A program made the position numbers and the translations under genes. The notes under the pieces are model-generated. The model did no database searches. It was not told where the DNA came from and was given only the letters and a program-made list of their open reading frames with translations. This document shows positions 1-9,613 of a DNA stretch of 14,964 bases, in pieces (the stretch's first letter is position 1; each line of letters starts with the position of its first letter). Location of the stretch: contig JAJDCV010000171.1 in NCBI GenBank assembly GCA_029260675.1, positions 1 through 14,964 of the forward strand, in the 5' to 3' direction. This DNA comes from Phycisphaeraceae bacterium. GTDB taxonomy: Bacteria; Planctomycetota; Phycisphaerae; Phycisphaerales; Phycisphaeraceae.

Positions 1-1
1 C

Positions 2-367
2 AGTGGGTTACAGGTTGGCGTGCTGACCGCGCGGTCCAGCGAGGTCGTACATCGGCGGATGCAAGAATTGAAGGTCGAGCATTACTTCCACGGCTGCAAG
101 GACAAGGCGGCGGGGATCGAATCTATTGCGGAACGGGCGCGGGTGTCGTTGGAGCAGACCGCGTTTATGGGGGACGACATTTTGGATCTGCCTGCGTTGA
201 AGAAGGTCGGTTACCCGATGGCGGTGGCGGACGCGGCGATCGAGGTGTTGGAGGCGGCGAAGTTCGTCAGTGAAGCCAAAGGCGGCCGGGGCGCGGCGCG
301 GCAGGCGGTCGAGCATATCTTGCGGGCCCAAGGCAAATGGGGCGCGGTGGTCGCCAAGTTCGGTTGA
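2..367 (+). CDS. kdsC: 3-deoxy-D-manno-octulosonate 8-phosphate phosphatase (KdsC), C-terminal part
   Basis: HAD-superfamily phosphatase that removes phosphate from Kdo-8-phosphate, a cytoplasmic step in making Kdo for lipopolysaccharide. The gene is cut by the left edge of the window: the frame is already open at base 2 and the N-terminal nucleophile motif (DxD) lies outside. Visible motifs are LTARSS (HAD motif II), the Lys of GCKDKAAGI (motif III) and MGDDILDLPAL (motif IV, the acidic Mg2+ site), followed by the KdsC-typical GYPMAVADA. These motifs and their order fit KdsC rather than a general HAD enzyme. The protein ends KWGAVVAKFG with TGA. It converges on the membrane protein gene at 408-1805, with only 40 bp between the two stops and no clear hairpin terminator there. 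The family call is firm; only the missing 5' part is unknown. Confidence 0.9.
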   Translation, partial: SGLQVGVLTARSSEVVHRRMQELKVEHYFHGCKDKAAGIESIAERARVSLEQTAFMGDDILDLPALKKVGYPMAVADAAIEVLEAAKFVSEAKGGRGAARQAVEHILRAQGKWGAVVAKFG

Positions 368-407
368 CGGGTCCGTGCGATTGACGCGGCGCCCCTGCAC
401 TTTCGCT

Positions 408-1805
408 TTAGCCGGCTCCCACTCCGGGACGCGATTCGGTTTCTCTTCTTTGGATCTCGTGTTCGGCTATCCGTGGCAACGCGAAGGCGATCCCCGTAAG
501 CAGCCAGAGGTGGTAGATGAACCCGGTGTCCAGGAACATCGAAGAGATCAGGAATCCGTATATGCCGACGCTGATCGCGGCGACGACCATCGCCGGGTCC
601 GGCAGGCCGGCGTGCTTGAGCTTCTTTTGTGCGTGGTGCATCCGTCTGCAGACAACGACGAGCAGGGTCATGAACGCGGTGAGCCCAAGCAGGCCGGTCT
701 CGGCCGCGACGGCGAGGTAGTGGCTGTGTGCGTAGCGGACGATGTTGTTGCTGGGATCGATCTGAAGTTTGTGTGAATAGGTCTGGTAGTGCGTGCGGAA
801 GTTGCCCGGCCCGACGCCCAGCAGGGGGTGGTCCTTGAACATCTCCAGCCCGACGAGCGCGGCGCTGAGTCGGCCACGGAAACCGATCTCATTCGACAGC
901 TGTTCCTTGGGTTGCCACTGCCCGTCTTTGGGGAGGAAGCTGCCGAAGGTGGACATCCGTGTGGCGTAGTGGCTTGGCATGAGCAGGACCGCCGCGACTA
1001 AGAGTGCGCAGGTCAGGGCGGCCGATGATCGTCTTGGGCGATACTTCAGCGCGAGTACGCCCAGCATCACCAGCACCGCCAGCATCGTGAGCAGCCCGCC
1101 GCGCGAGTAGGTACACATGACGGCGAGCACGCAAGCCAATCCGGTCCAGAACAGGATCGCGATGGCGATCGGCCGACGCACCCGCCACAGGCCGACCACC
1201 GCCAGGGGGATCAGGATGATGAGCACCTGTGCGTAATAGTTTGGGTCGCCGATCACGCTGGTGCTGCGGTAGATCTTGAAGCCCTGTGGGAAGAGTTTGT
1301 GGTCGACTTGGCCGAAGGGTCCGAAGCTCTGATCAAACGTGCCGGTCCACTGTTGAAGGACGCTGATCGTGCCCATCACACACCCCGCGAACAACATCGC
1401 CGCGATCACACGGTTCAGCGACCGCATCGATCGGCACAGGCTTGTCACCAGGAAGAGAATCGTCGCGCCCTTGGCGACGTCGATGAGCATGGCCTTTGCA
1501 AGCTGAGCGTCTTGGGCTTGTGTGGTGCAGATCACGCACGCCAGGAGGTAGGCGCTGACCAGGGCCATCGGCATCTTCCACCCGTCCGGCCAGCGGCGCA
1601 AGGCGACCCCGCGCAGCAGCAGGGCCAGGAGGATCACCCCGGCCAGCGCCACGCCCACCGCCCGCAGGCCGAATTGATTCCACAGAAGATCGGGGGCACG
1701 GAACGAGATCGCCAGCGCCAGCACGATCATGGCCCGGTCGCCATCGAGGATCCATCCCGAGAGCGACGCCCCGATTCGCGATAGGCCGGCGGGTTGTGGG
1801 GTCAT
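408..1805 (-). CDS. O-antigen ligase / Wzy-like polysaccharide polymerase family membrane protein
   Basis: Polytopic inner-membrane protein of 465 residues, about the usual length for the O-antigen ligase (Wzy_C) family. Around ten or more hydrophobic segments can be seen, for example near residues 45-65, 78-95, 105-123, 132-150, 190-208, 212-230, 235-252 and 262-278, with more after 375. The large extracytoplasmic loop at about 280-375 carries the family signature HPLLGVGPGNF followed by AHSHYLAVAAETGLLG. DPNYYAQVL and TYSRGGLL before the loop are also typical. The family transfers or polymerises lipid-linked glycans at the periplasmic face. The exact substrate cannot be told from sequence, so WaaL, Wzy and exopolysaccharide polymerase all remain possible. 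The start is the ATG at 1805; no clear Shine-Dalgarno precedes it. The neighbouring kdsC also belongs to envelope polysaccharide synthesis, but it is convergent and so not in the same operon. Confidence 0.85.
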   Translation of the reverse strand: MTPQPAGLSRIGASLSGWILDGDRAMIVLALAISFRAPDLLWNQFGLRAVGVALAGVILLALLLRGVALRRWPDGWKMPMALVSAYLLACVICTTQAQDAQLAKAMLIDVAKGATILFLVTSLCRSMRSLNRVIAAMLFAGCVMGTISVLQQWTGTFDQSFGPFGQVDHKLFPQGFKIYRSTSVIGDPNYYAQVLIILIPLAVVGLWRVRRPIAIAILFWTGLACVLAVMCTYSRGGLLTMLAVLVMLGVLALKYRPRRSSAALTCALLVAAVLLMPSHYATRMSTFGSFLPKDGQWQPKEQLSNEIGFRGRLSAALVGLEMFKDHPLLGVGPGNFRTHYQTYSHKLQIDPSNNIVRYAHSHYLAVAAETGLLGLTAFMTLLVVVCRRMHHAQKKLKHAGLPDPAMVVAAISVGIYGFLISSMFLDTGFIYHLWLLTGIAFALPRIAEHEIQRRETESRPGVGAG

Positions 1806-1937
1806 GGTGAATCGCCGGTTGTGGTGGTGGTTTCACGGGATCTAGGGTCTATCGGCTACGGCAAGAGGTGCGGGACAGATTCGGGTAATGGGAGGCGGGA
1901 AAAGGGATAACCGCGAAGGTTCGAAAAAAAGAGGTCT

Positions 1938-2122
1938 TTCACCGCAGAGGCGCAGAGTGCGCAGAGGAAGGCAAGGAGAAGAACAAGGCAAGGAATGTGG
2001 ACTGGATGACAGGATCTACAGGATAGAACCGGCATGCTGACCGCGCAAGCTCGATCTTGTCCATCCTGTCATCCTGTCAAAACTCTTTTTATCTCTGTGC
2101 CTCTGTGTCTCTGTGGTTCAAT
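1938..2122. repeat. Nested imperfect palindrome (cagaggcgcagag outer arms, gacaggat inner arms)
   Basis: Two layers of inverted repeat are visible. The outer left arm, tcaccgcagaggcgcagag from about 1939, matches the reverse complement of tctctgtgcctctgtgtctctgtgg near 2092-2117. The inner left arm, ggatgacaggat near 2003-2014, matches the reverse complement of atcctgtcatcctgtc near 2063-2078. The spacer is about 40 bp. A second copy of the same design lies at about 4082-4337 and fragments occur near 2560, 11220-11310 and 11770. No transposase or target duplication is visible, so this is best called a non-autonomous dispersed palindromic repeat. Confidence 0.7.
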
Positions 2123-2183
2123 CTGAATCTCTGATTTTCTAAAACTCACGATTCACCGGCGGTAACGGCAGGCACGGCACGAC

Positions 2184-2404
2184 GGGACCAGGCCGGGCCC
2201 GTGTCCTGTTGATCCGTCATCTGGCCGGGGCGGTCCGCTACCAAGTCCCGTCACCGGCTATGCCTTTTGAGCATAGCGTTCCGTGGGGGCAGCCCTCGAG
2301 TCCTGGTCCTTTTAATCTTTGGATACTCAGGGTAGCTGTCGATCGCCGTCGTGAGGTTGTCGGCAGACGCGACTCAAACAAAGTCGCGCCTCCACCGTTG
2401 GTGG
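2184..2404. other. Cluster of perfect hairpins, possible structured RNA or element relic
   Basis: A long-range stem pairs GGGACCAGG (2184-2192) with CCTGGTCCT (2302-2310, last pair G-U), and the + strand continues TTTAATC. Inside it GCTATGC / GCATAGC form a 7-bp hairpin near 2257-2277. Beyond it lie CGCGACT / AGTCGCG (2368-2374 with 2382-2388, 7-nt loop) and CCACC / GGTGG (2392-2396 with 2400-2404, 3-nt loop). I do not recognise a known RNA family. Position between repeats equally allows a decayed mobile element. Confidence 0.35.
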
Positions 2405-2557
2405 AAACGTCAGGTTTGTGCGCATGGATCAGGTCGAAAGATACAAGATGTGGGCCGCAAGTCTTACTAGGAGCGGGGGAAATCGATTTTGCGATTATGG
2501 TGAGTATGTTGTTGGAAAGTGGGTGTGTTTGTGCGCGCAGGGATAATCGACAAGGCT

Positions 2558-2600
2558 ATCACGGAGCACACGGAGGCGCGGAGACACGGAGGAAGGCAGC
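2558..2600. repeat. Single arm of the cagaggcgcagag-type repeat
   Basis: The segment contains cacggagcacacggaggcgcggagacacggagg, a degenerate relative of the outer arm at 1939-1965. No matching inverted arm was found downstream, so this looks like a solo or decayed copy. Confidence 0.45.
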
Positions 2601-2794
2601 GAAATATTGTGGCTTCCGATCTTGTGAAATCCGGGGCGGGCGCCACAATTTGACCGCATCGAGACAAAGTGTTGTTGCAGGTGGGGCAGCTTGAATGTGC
2701 CCAATCGTCATGCTTTGCGTCGAAGCCTGCCAAAGTGTGGCACCCGGCTATTCAAGTCTTGGTTTTGTAATTCCATCATGTAACTGTGCATTGA

Positions 2795-3133
2795 TTATTT
2801 CGTGAAATGCTTTTGGAGGATTCTGCCAGTGTTAATATCAATCTCGCACATCCAACAAGAGAAACTCCAAGCGATTAATGGCAGGTCATTGTTCATCCCG
2901 ACGTAAGTTGCAGTACCGCCGGTATTGGGGAGTTCGGCGGTCCAGAGCTTTTTCCCAGATAAGGAAAACGCTTCCAAATTCGGGAATGCTTCGCAAATCG
3001 GTGCGGACATATACTGATAAAGTACGACGATTAACTCGTCAATCAGTCTGGCGTCATCGATTGGATAAGGAACATGCCACTCGTGATTACCGCATCGTAT
3101 TGTTTGATCGTCAAATGATAATCGTTCGGGCAC
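2795..3133 (-). CDS. Small hypothetical protein with a beta-propeller-blade-like C-terminal half
   Basis: A 112-residue protein read from GTG at 3133. No earlier start is available in frame, because an in-frame TGA lies just upstream. The weak AGG of ACAGGTATAACATC is the only ribosome-site candidate. The C-terminal half has the look of a PQQ/WD-like strand pattern: FSLSGKKLWTAELP, then YVGMNNDLPLIAWSFSCWMCEIDINTGRIL and a terminal FTK. This resembles widespread small uncharacterised proteins whose consensus reads roughly GKxLW ... DPxTGxIL. No catalytic motif, signal peptide or membrane segment is seen. It starts 13 bp after the stop of the TPR gene on the same strand, so the two are probably co-transcribed. 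The DNA is clearly more AT-rich than the flanking genes, which may mean recent acquisition. The function is unknown. Confidence 0.65.
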   Translation of the reverse strand: MPERLSFDDQTIRCGNHEWHVPYPIDDARLIDELIVVLYQYMSAPICEAFPNLEAFSLSGKKLWTAELPNTGGTATYVGMNNDLPLIAWSFSCWMCEIDINTGRILQKHFTK

Positions 3134-3146
3134 GATGTTATACCTG

Positions 3147-3464
3147 TTAAGTGAGTGATGCCATCAGTTCGCTTAATTCGCTTTGGGCTTTAGCGTCGCC
3201 GTGTTCGGTGGCGTGTTGGATGCCGAGTTGGAGGGTGGCTTTGGCGGCGTCGGCTTGGCCGAGCTCGCTTAGGGCTTTGGCTTTCTGGAAGTAGGCGTAG
3301 AGGTAGTTGGGGTCGAGGTCGAGGGTTTTGTTGAGCCAGTCGATGACAGCGGCGGGATCATTTCCGGGGGGCTTGGTGTGCTCCATGGCGATCATGTAGG
3401 TGATGTCCGCGTCGTCGGGGTCGGCGGCGTGGAGTTTGTGCAGTTGTTCGAGGCGATCAGTCAT
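3147..3464 (-). CDS. Small tetratricopeptide-repeat (TPR) protein
   Basis: About 105 residues, starting MTDRLEQLHKLHAADPDDAD. I prefer the ATG at 3464; an upstream in-frame ATG at 3479 would add only MYNPP. Neither has a Shine-Dalgarno site, since both are preceded by C-runs on the coding strand. The segment DPNYLYAYFQKAKALSELGQ fits a TPR consensus (Tyr/Ala/Ala/Leu/Gly spacing), preceded by a half-repeat-like ADITYMIAMEHT and followed by ATLQLGIQHATEHGD. It is soluble, with no signal peptide, and is probably a protein-interaction adaptor. Small TPR proteins of this form, beginning with a DPDDAD-type stretch, are familiar in planctomycetes. The gene is the first of a two-gene minus-strand unit and is divergent from the phosphodiesterase gene at 3607, with a G3N4 palindrome between them. 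Confidence 0.75.
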   Translation of the reverse strand: MTDRLEQLHKLHAADPDDADITYMIAMEHTKPPGNDPAAVIDWLNKTLDLDPNYLYAYFQKAKALSELGQADAAKATLQLGIQHATEHGDAKAQSELSELMASLT

Positions 3465-3479
3465 GGGGGGATTGTACAT

Positions 3480-3562
3480 GGGGTATGGGGTCTAGGGTAT
3501 GGGGTCTGGGAAAACATAAGGCCCTCGTTTTGACTGGACCCCAGTCTCCAGACCCTATACCC
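3480..3562. repeat. G3N4 heptad palindrome, copy between the TPR and phosphodiesterase genes
   Basis: The left arm (3481-3510) is built of 7-bp units of the form GGGTATG or GGGTCTA/G. The right arm (3533-3562) is an approximate reverse complement (ctggaccccagtctccagac, then cctataccca). The loop is AT-richer. The + strand left arm has four or more G-triplets spaced by four bases, a G-quadruplex-type pattern. Related arrays occur at 6994-7073 inside carB and 12680-12727 before pdxJ. Confidence 0.8.
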
Positions 3563-3571
3563 ACCAGTTTC

Positions 3572-3600
3572 TTGCATTTCCCGATAGCGAGGCCCATACT
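3572..3600 (+). promoter_or_regulatory. Possible promoter of the phosphodiesterase gene
   Basis: TTGCAT (3572-3577), a 17-bp spacer and CATACT (3595-3600) resemble sigma-70 -35 and -10 boxes. The expected transcription start falls at about 3607, exactly the ATG, and no ribosome-binding site precedes that ATG. A leaderless mRNA is therefore plausible. Sequence match is only partial. Confidence 0.35.
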
Positions 3601-3606
3601 TATTGC

Positions 3607-4086
3607 ATGAAGATCGGCGTCATCAGCGATACACATGATCGGGTGCCCACGTTCAGGCGGGCGGTGGCGATGTTTGAGCGGTTGGGGGTGGAGGCGATTT
3701 TTCATGCGGGTGATTTTGTGGCACCGTTTGCGGCGGAATTGATCTCGCCGGGCAAGGTCAGTGTGCCGGTGTATTGTGTGTATGGGAATAATGATGGTGA
3801 GCGTGCGGGGTTGAAGAAGGTTTTGCCGGGGGTGGTGGATGGGCCGTTGCAGGTGGAGCTGGGGGGTAAGACGATTGTGATGCACCACTGGATCGACTCG
3901 CTGACGGCGAAGGACCTGGTCGGTGCGGATGTGGTGATCACGGGGCACACACATGAGGTGGTGAACGAGACGCGCGGCGGGGTGTTGTTTTTGAATCCGG
4001 GTGAGTGCTGCGGGTGGGTGAACGATCGGTGTACGGTGATGCTGTTGGATCTGGTTGAGATGAAGGCGGGTGTGGTGGATTTATGA
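3607..4086 (+). CDS. YfcE/MJ0936-type metallophosphoesterase
   Basis: A 159-residue single-domain calcineurin-like phosphodiesterase, typical in length for the YfcE/MJ0936 family. Metal-site motifs appear in order: SDTHD (Asp8, His10), HAGDF (Asp36), GNND (Asn61), MHHW (His93/94, where family members often have THGH), GHTH (His114, His116) and NPGE near 130-133. The family hydrolyses phosphodiester bonds with two divalent metals in the cytoplasm; the physiological substrate is uncertain. The start ATG at 3607 gives the canonical MKIGVISDTH beginning. The stop TGA at 4084-4086 lies inside the ATGATTTGTGATT arm of the palindrome that follows, so the repeat abuts the coding region or supplies the stop. 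It is divergent from the TPR gene. Confidence 0.88.
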   Translation: MKIGVISDTHDRVPTFRRAVAMFERLGVEAIFHAGDFVAPFAAELISPGKVSVPVYCVYGNNDGERAGLKKVLPGVVDGPLQVELGGKTIVMHHWIDSLTAKDLVGADVVITGHTHEVVNETRGGVLFLNPGECCGWVNDRCTVMLLDLVEMKAGVVDL

Positions 4087-4337
4087 TTTGTGATTGCTGA
4101 TTTTAAGATCGAAGAAGAGACTCACAACAGAGGGCGCAGAAAAAAGCAAGACAAAGAATGTGGACAGGATGACAGGATGACAGGATGGACAGGATCGTGC
4201 GGGCGATGCTTGGCGTGTGGGTATTATCCTGAACATCCTGTCATCCTGTCAAAATGCCTGTCCCTCTGCGGCCTCAGCGTTCTTTGCGGTGGGTTTGATT
4301 CTTTACATCATCAATCATCAATCCCAAATCATAAATG
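4082..4337. repeat. Three-layer nested imperfect palindrome downstream of the phosphodiesterase gene
   Basis: The outermost arms are TATGATTTGTGATTGCTGAT (4082-4101) and the inverse of ATCATCAATCCCAAATCAT (about 4314-4332). The middle arms are CAACAGAGGGCGCAGA (about 4125-4140) with CCTCTGCGGCCTCAGCG and TTTGCGGTGGG (about 4263-4293). The inner arms are GACAGGATGACAGGATGACAGG-type sequence (about 4163-4194) with ATCCTGAACATCCTGTCATC (about 4226-4245). The middle and inner layers match the repeat at 1938-2122; the outer layer is seen only here. This repeat fills most of the 352-bp gap between the phosphodiesterase gene and carB. Confidence 0.75.
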
Positions 4338-4387
4338 CCGGCCCCCTTTCCCAACGCATTGGGCCACGCTAAGATGCGGGCGGTTTT

Positions 4388-4401
4388 AGCCAATTTTGGC
4401 T
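4388..4401. promoter_or_regulatory. Perfect inverted repeat upstream of carB
   Basis: AGCCAA-tt-TTGGCT lies 37 bp before the carB ATG. It could be a dimeric regulator site or a small hairpin in the carB leader. There is no direct evidence for either, and no strong -10/-35 pair was identified nearby. Confidence 0.25.
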
Positions 4402-4438
4402 GGTTCACTCGCCGCACACCCCCATACGCACCTAAATC

Positions 4439-8035
<3,597 letters not shown>

Positions 8036-8184
8036 AGTCTTGGAGAAGACAGGCTGCGAATAAACGCGAATCAAACGTAATACGGATCACGATTACAGCT
8101 CATGCCCATCATCGCAGGCAATCCCCCGGTTGAGCCGGGGGCTGAGGGGAAAGTGGTCGCTGTGATTTGGCCCGTTGGGCCAAC

Positions 8185-8233
8185 GCGCGGATCTACGCTC
8201 CGCCGCTAAACGGCAAGCCCGCGCTTTTCGTTT
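8185..8233 (+). terminator. Possible terminator downstream of carB
   Basis: GCGCGG (8185-8190) pairs with CCGCGC (8219-8224). An inner GCCG-ctaaa-CGGC hairpin is enclosed, and the + strand continues TTTTCGTTT. It lies about 150 bp after the carB stop. It may instead be part of the REP-like hairpin cluster. Confidence 0.4.
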
Positions 8234-8321
8234 GGGTTGATCTGGCCGGGCGTTTGCACACGGCGAGCCCTCTTCATTTTTATAGCGGTCTTCGGGGTTT
8301 GTGGTGATCGCTGGCCGCGCG

Positions 8322-8352
8322 ATAAAAAACCCCGCACAGATTCGGCGGGGTC
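8322..8352 (-). terminator. Rho-independent terminator of the lipoprotein gene
   Basis: CCCCGC (8330-8335) and GCGGGG (8345-8350) form a GC stem with a 9-base loop, extended by one A-T pair. Six A residues at 8324-8329 become the T-run on the minus strand. It lies about 30 bp after the stop at 8382. The + strand side is also T-rich (TTGTTTTGTTTTT), so it might work in both directions. Confidence 0.75.
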
Positions 8353-8381
8353 TTGGGTTGTTTTGTTTTTCGGCGTGCTGC

Positions 8382-8642
8382 TTAGGGCACGGGCCAGGGG
8401 GTCAGGCGGCTGTTGCGGTGCATCAGCAGGAAGCGGTCGATGTCGTCCCAGGCGCCGCGGAGGCTGTTGTCGCGGATGCGGGCCAGGTCGTTCTTGTGCA
8501 GCTGGCTGGGGCGTGCGGTGGTGGCCAGTTCCGGGGTCATGTTTCTGCGGATTTTCCCGGCGGTGACGCGGTTGCAGCCGGTGACCGTCACCAGAGAGAG
8601 GCCAAGCACGAATAGGCACAACATCTTGGTCATGTGTCGCAT
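8382..8642 (-). CDS. Small predicted lipoprotein
   Basis: An 86-residue protein starting at ATG 8642 (MRHMTKMLCLFVLGLSLVTV, then TGC). AGGTGG six bases upstream supports this start over the longer open frame. The N-terminus has basic residues, a hydrophobic core and the lipobox VTGC, with the predicted lipidated Cys near residue 23. The mature part (NRVTAGKIRRNMTPELATTA..., then NSLRGAWDDIDRFLLMHRNSRLT) is short and hydrophilic and matches no domain I know. The protein is probably anchored in a membrane facing the periplasm. It lies 95 bp downstream of the YdjY-domain gene on the same strand and is followed by a strong terminator, so the two may share a transcript. Function unknown. Confidence 0.75.
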   Translation of the reverse strand: MRHMTKMLCLFVLGLSLVTVTGCNRVTAGKIRRNMTPELATTARPSQLHKNDLARIRDNSLRGAWDDIDRFLLMHRNSRLTPWPVP

Positions 8643-8737
8643 GGGGTACCACCTAAATTCGGTTGAGGAATAAGGGGGTATTGTCCGGGCCAGGGGGCGG
8701 ATTGTCAAGCGGTTACAGGCCGCGGCGGGGGGTGTGA

Positions 8738-9508
8738 TCAGGGTTCACCGGGGACGGGTTTATCGGACGGCTCGGCGGGTTGGGTCGCGGGGGCGGGCTT
8801 TGGGGCCAGGCGGATACGTAGGATCAACTCACTCCCATAAGGCAAGGCCTTTTCTTCGTTTATCTGAAGTTGCTGGAAGTCGCTGCTTTCGGTGGTGGGG
8901 GTCTGTCTGACGACAAGATCGTCGCCGAAGTTCACCAGGGAGACGGCGTTGCCGGCCTCGTCGGCCATGTAGTATTCCCGGCCCTTCCATTCGCGGAAGA
9001 CCGAGCCTGCGAACAACCAGGGGGCATCGGGGAGGGGTTCGCCCGATTGCTGATCGACGACCCAGTGGTGGGCGGGCGTCTCGCGGGTTTGGCCGTCTTT
9101 TTCGTAGACGAAGAAGACCTGCACCGCCGGGCCGGTCGGCGGGTCGGTGATGAGTTGATCGTCTTCGCGTCGGTTGATCAGGGGGTGCCCGGGCTCCAGG
9201 CCCAGGGCGACCAGGGCGAGGTGGATGTGGCTGGGCTTGGCGGCGACGGTGACGATGGCTTCGTGCTCGCGTCCGCCGGGGGTGGTGGCGATCAGTTCGA
9301 GCCATTCGGGTTTGGCGTCGACCATGGTGGCTGCCAGGTCGAGCGTGCCTGTTTCGCGGTCGACGGTTATCGCCGGGCGGTCGTCCTGCGGCGCGATAGC
9401 CGGGGCGTCGGGCTGAGTCGTGGTGGCGGGGGTGTCGGCTGGGTCGGCGTGGGACGCGGTCGCGCCCAAGGCTGCGATCAATGTCAGGGCGAGTAATCGA
9501 TGTTTCAT
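8738..9508 (-). CDS. Secreted YdjY-domain protein
   Basis: A 256-residue protein starting at ATG 9508, with an excellent Shine-Dalgarno (AGGAGGT then five bases). The open frame extends 57 codons further upstream, but that part is not protein-like. MKHRLLALTLIAALGATASHA is a Sec signal peptide, followed by a Thr/Pro/Ala-rich linker. From about residue 45 comes a domain with DLAATMVDAKPEWLELIATT, GGREHEAIVTVAAKPSHIHL, LGLEPGHP, HHWVVD and WLFAGS, the pattern of the YdjY domain common in planctomycetes. That domain has no assigned biochemical function. The C-terminus is a Pro/Ala tail. The protein is exported, presumably to the periplasm. It is divergent from the oxidoreductase gene, with about 105 bp between the two starts, so that gap should hold both promoters. 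Confidence 0.82.
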   Translation of the reverse strand: MKHRLLALTLIAALGATASHADPADTPATTTQPDAPAIAPQDDRPAITVDRETGTLDLAATMVDAKPEWLELIATTPGGREHEAIVTVAAKPSHIHLALVALGLEPGHPLINRREDDQLITDPPTGPAVQVFFVYEKDGQTRETPAHHWVVDQQSGEPLPDAPWLFAGSVFREWKGREYYMADEAGNAVSLVNFGDDLVVRQTPTTESSDFQQLQINEEKALPYGSELILRIRLAPKPAPATQPAEPSDKPVPGEP

Positions 9509-9613
9509 CGGGGTACCTCCTGTTTCCGGGCCCGGGGATGCTTGGGGTACACTAATGTCAAGGCCGGCGTCGGTGTGAATCATACCCGCTTGGCCGATGT
9601 GGAAGGAGACGGG

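Larger units (their letters stand above)
1806..2794. other. Gene-poor 989-bp region with nested repeats and hairpins
   Basis: No convincing protein gene. It holds a short G3N4 heptad fragment (about 1839-1851), a nested palindromic repeat (1938-2122), a cluster of perfect hairpins (2184-2404), a one-armed repeat relic (about 2558-2600) and an 8-bp inverted repeat ATTGTGGC / GCCACAAT (2606-2613 with 2642-2649). Open frames here lack codon bias and recognisable motifs. A short minus-strand reading at about 2251-2370 (containing YPEYPKIKRTRTRG) looks protein-like but is preceded by stops. Confidence 0.6.
8036..8381. other. Intergenic region after carB with REP-like hairpins
   Basis: No gene seen in these 346 bp. 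They contain a half-copy of the CGCGAATAAACGCGAAT-type repeat (about 8054-8070: gcgaataaacgcgaat), the hairpin CCCCCGG-ttgag-CCGGGGG (8123-8141), TTGGCCC-gtt-GGGCCAA (about 8167-8183), a terminator-like structure (8185-8233) and the terminator of the minus-strand lipoprotein gene (8322-8352). Tandem short GC hairpins separated by a few bases are typical of REP-like elements. Confidence 0.55.

Noticed and set aside
2209..2694. 161-codon plus-strand frame in the gene-poor region
   Set aside because: It runs through hairpins and a repeat relic and has no protein-like pattern or start signal.
9509..9613. TTGACA-like box on the minus strand in the divergent YdjY/oxidoreductase gap
   Set aside because: No acceptable -10 sequence at 16-18 bp; the gap must contain promoters, but none can be placed with confidence.
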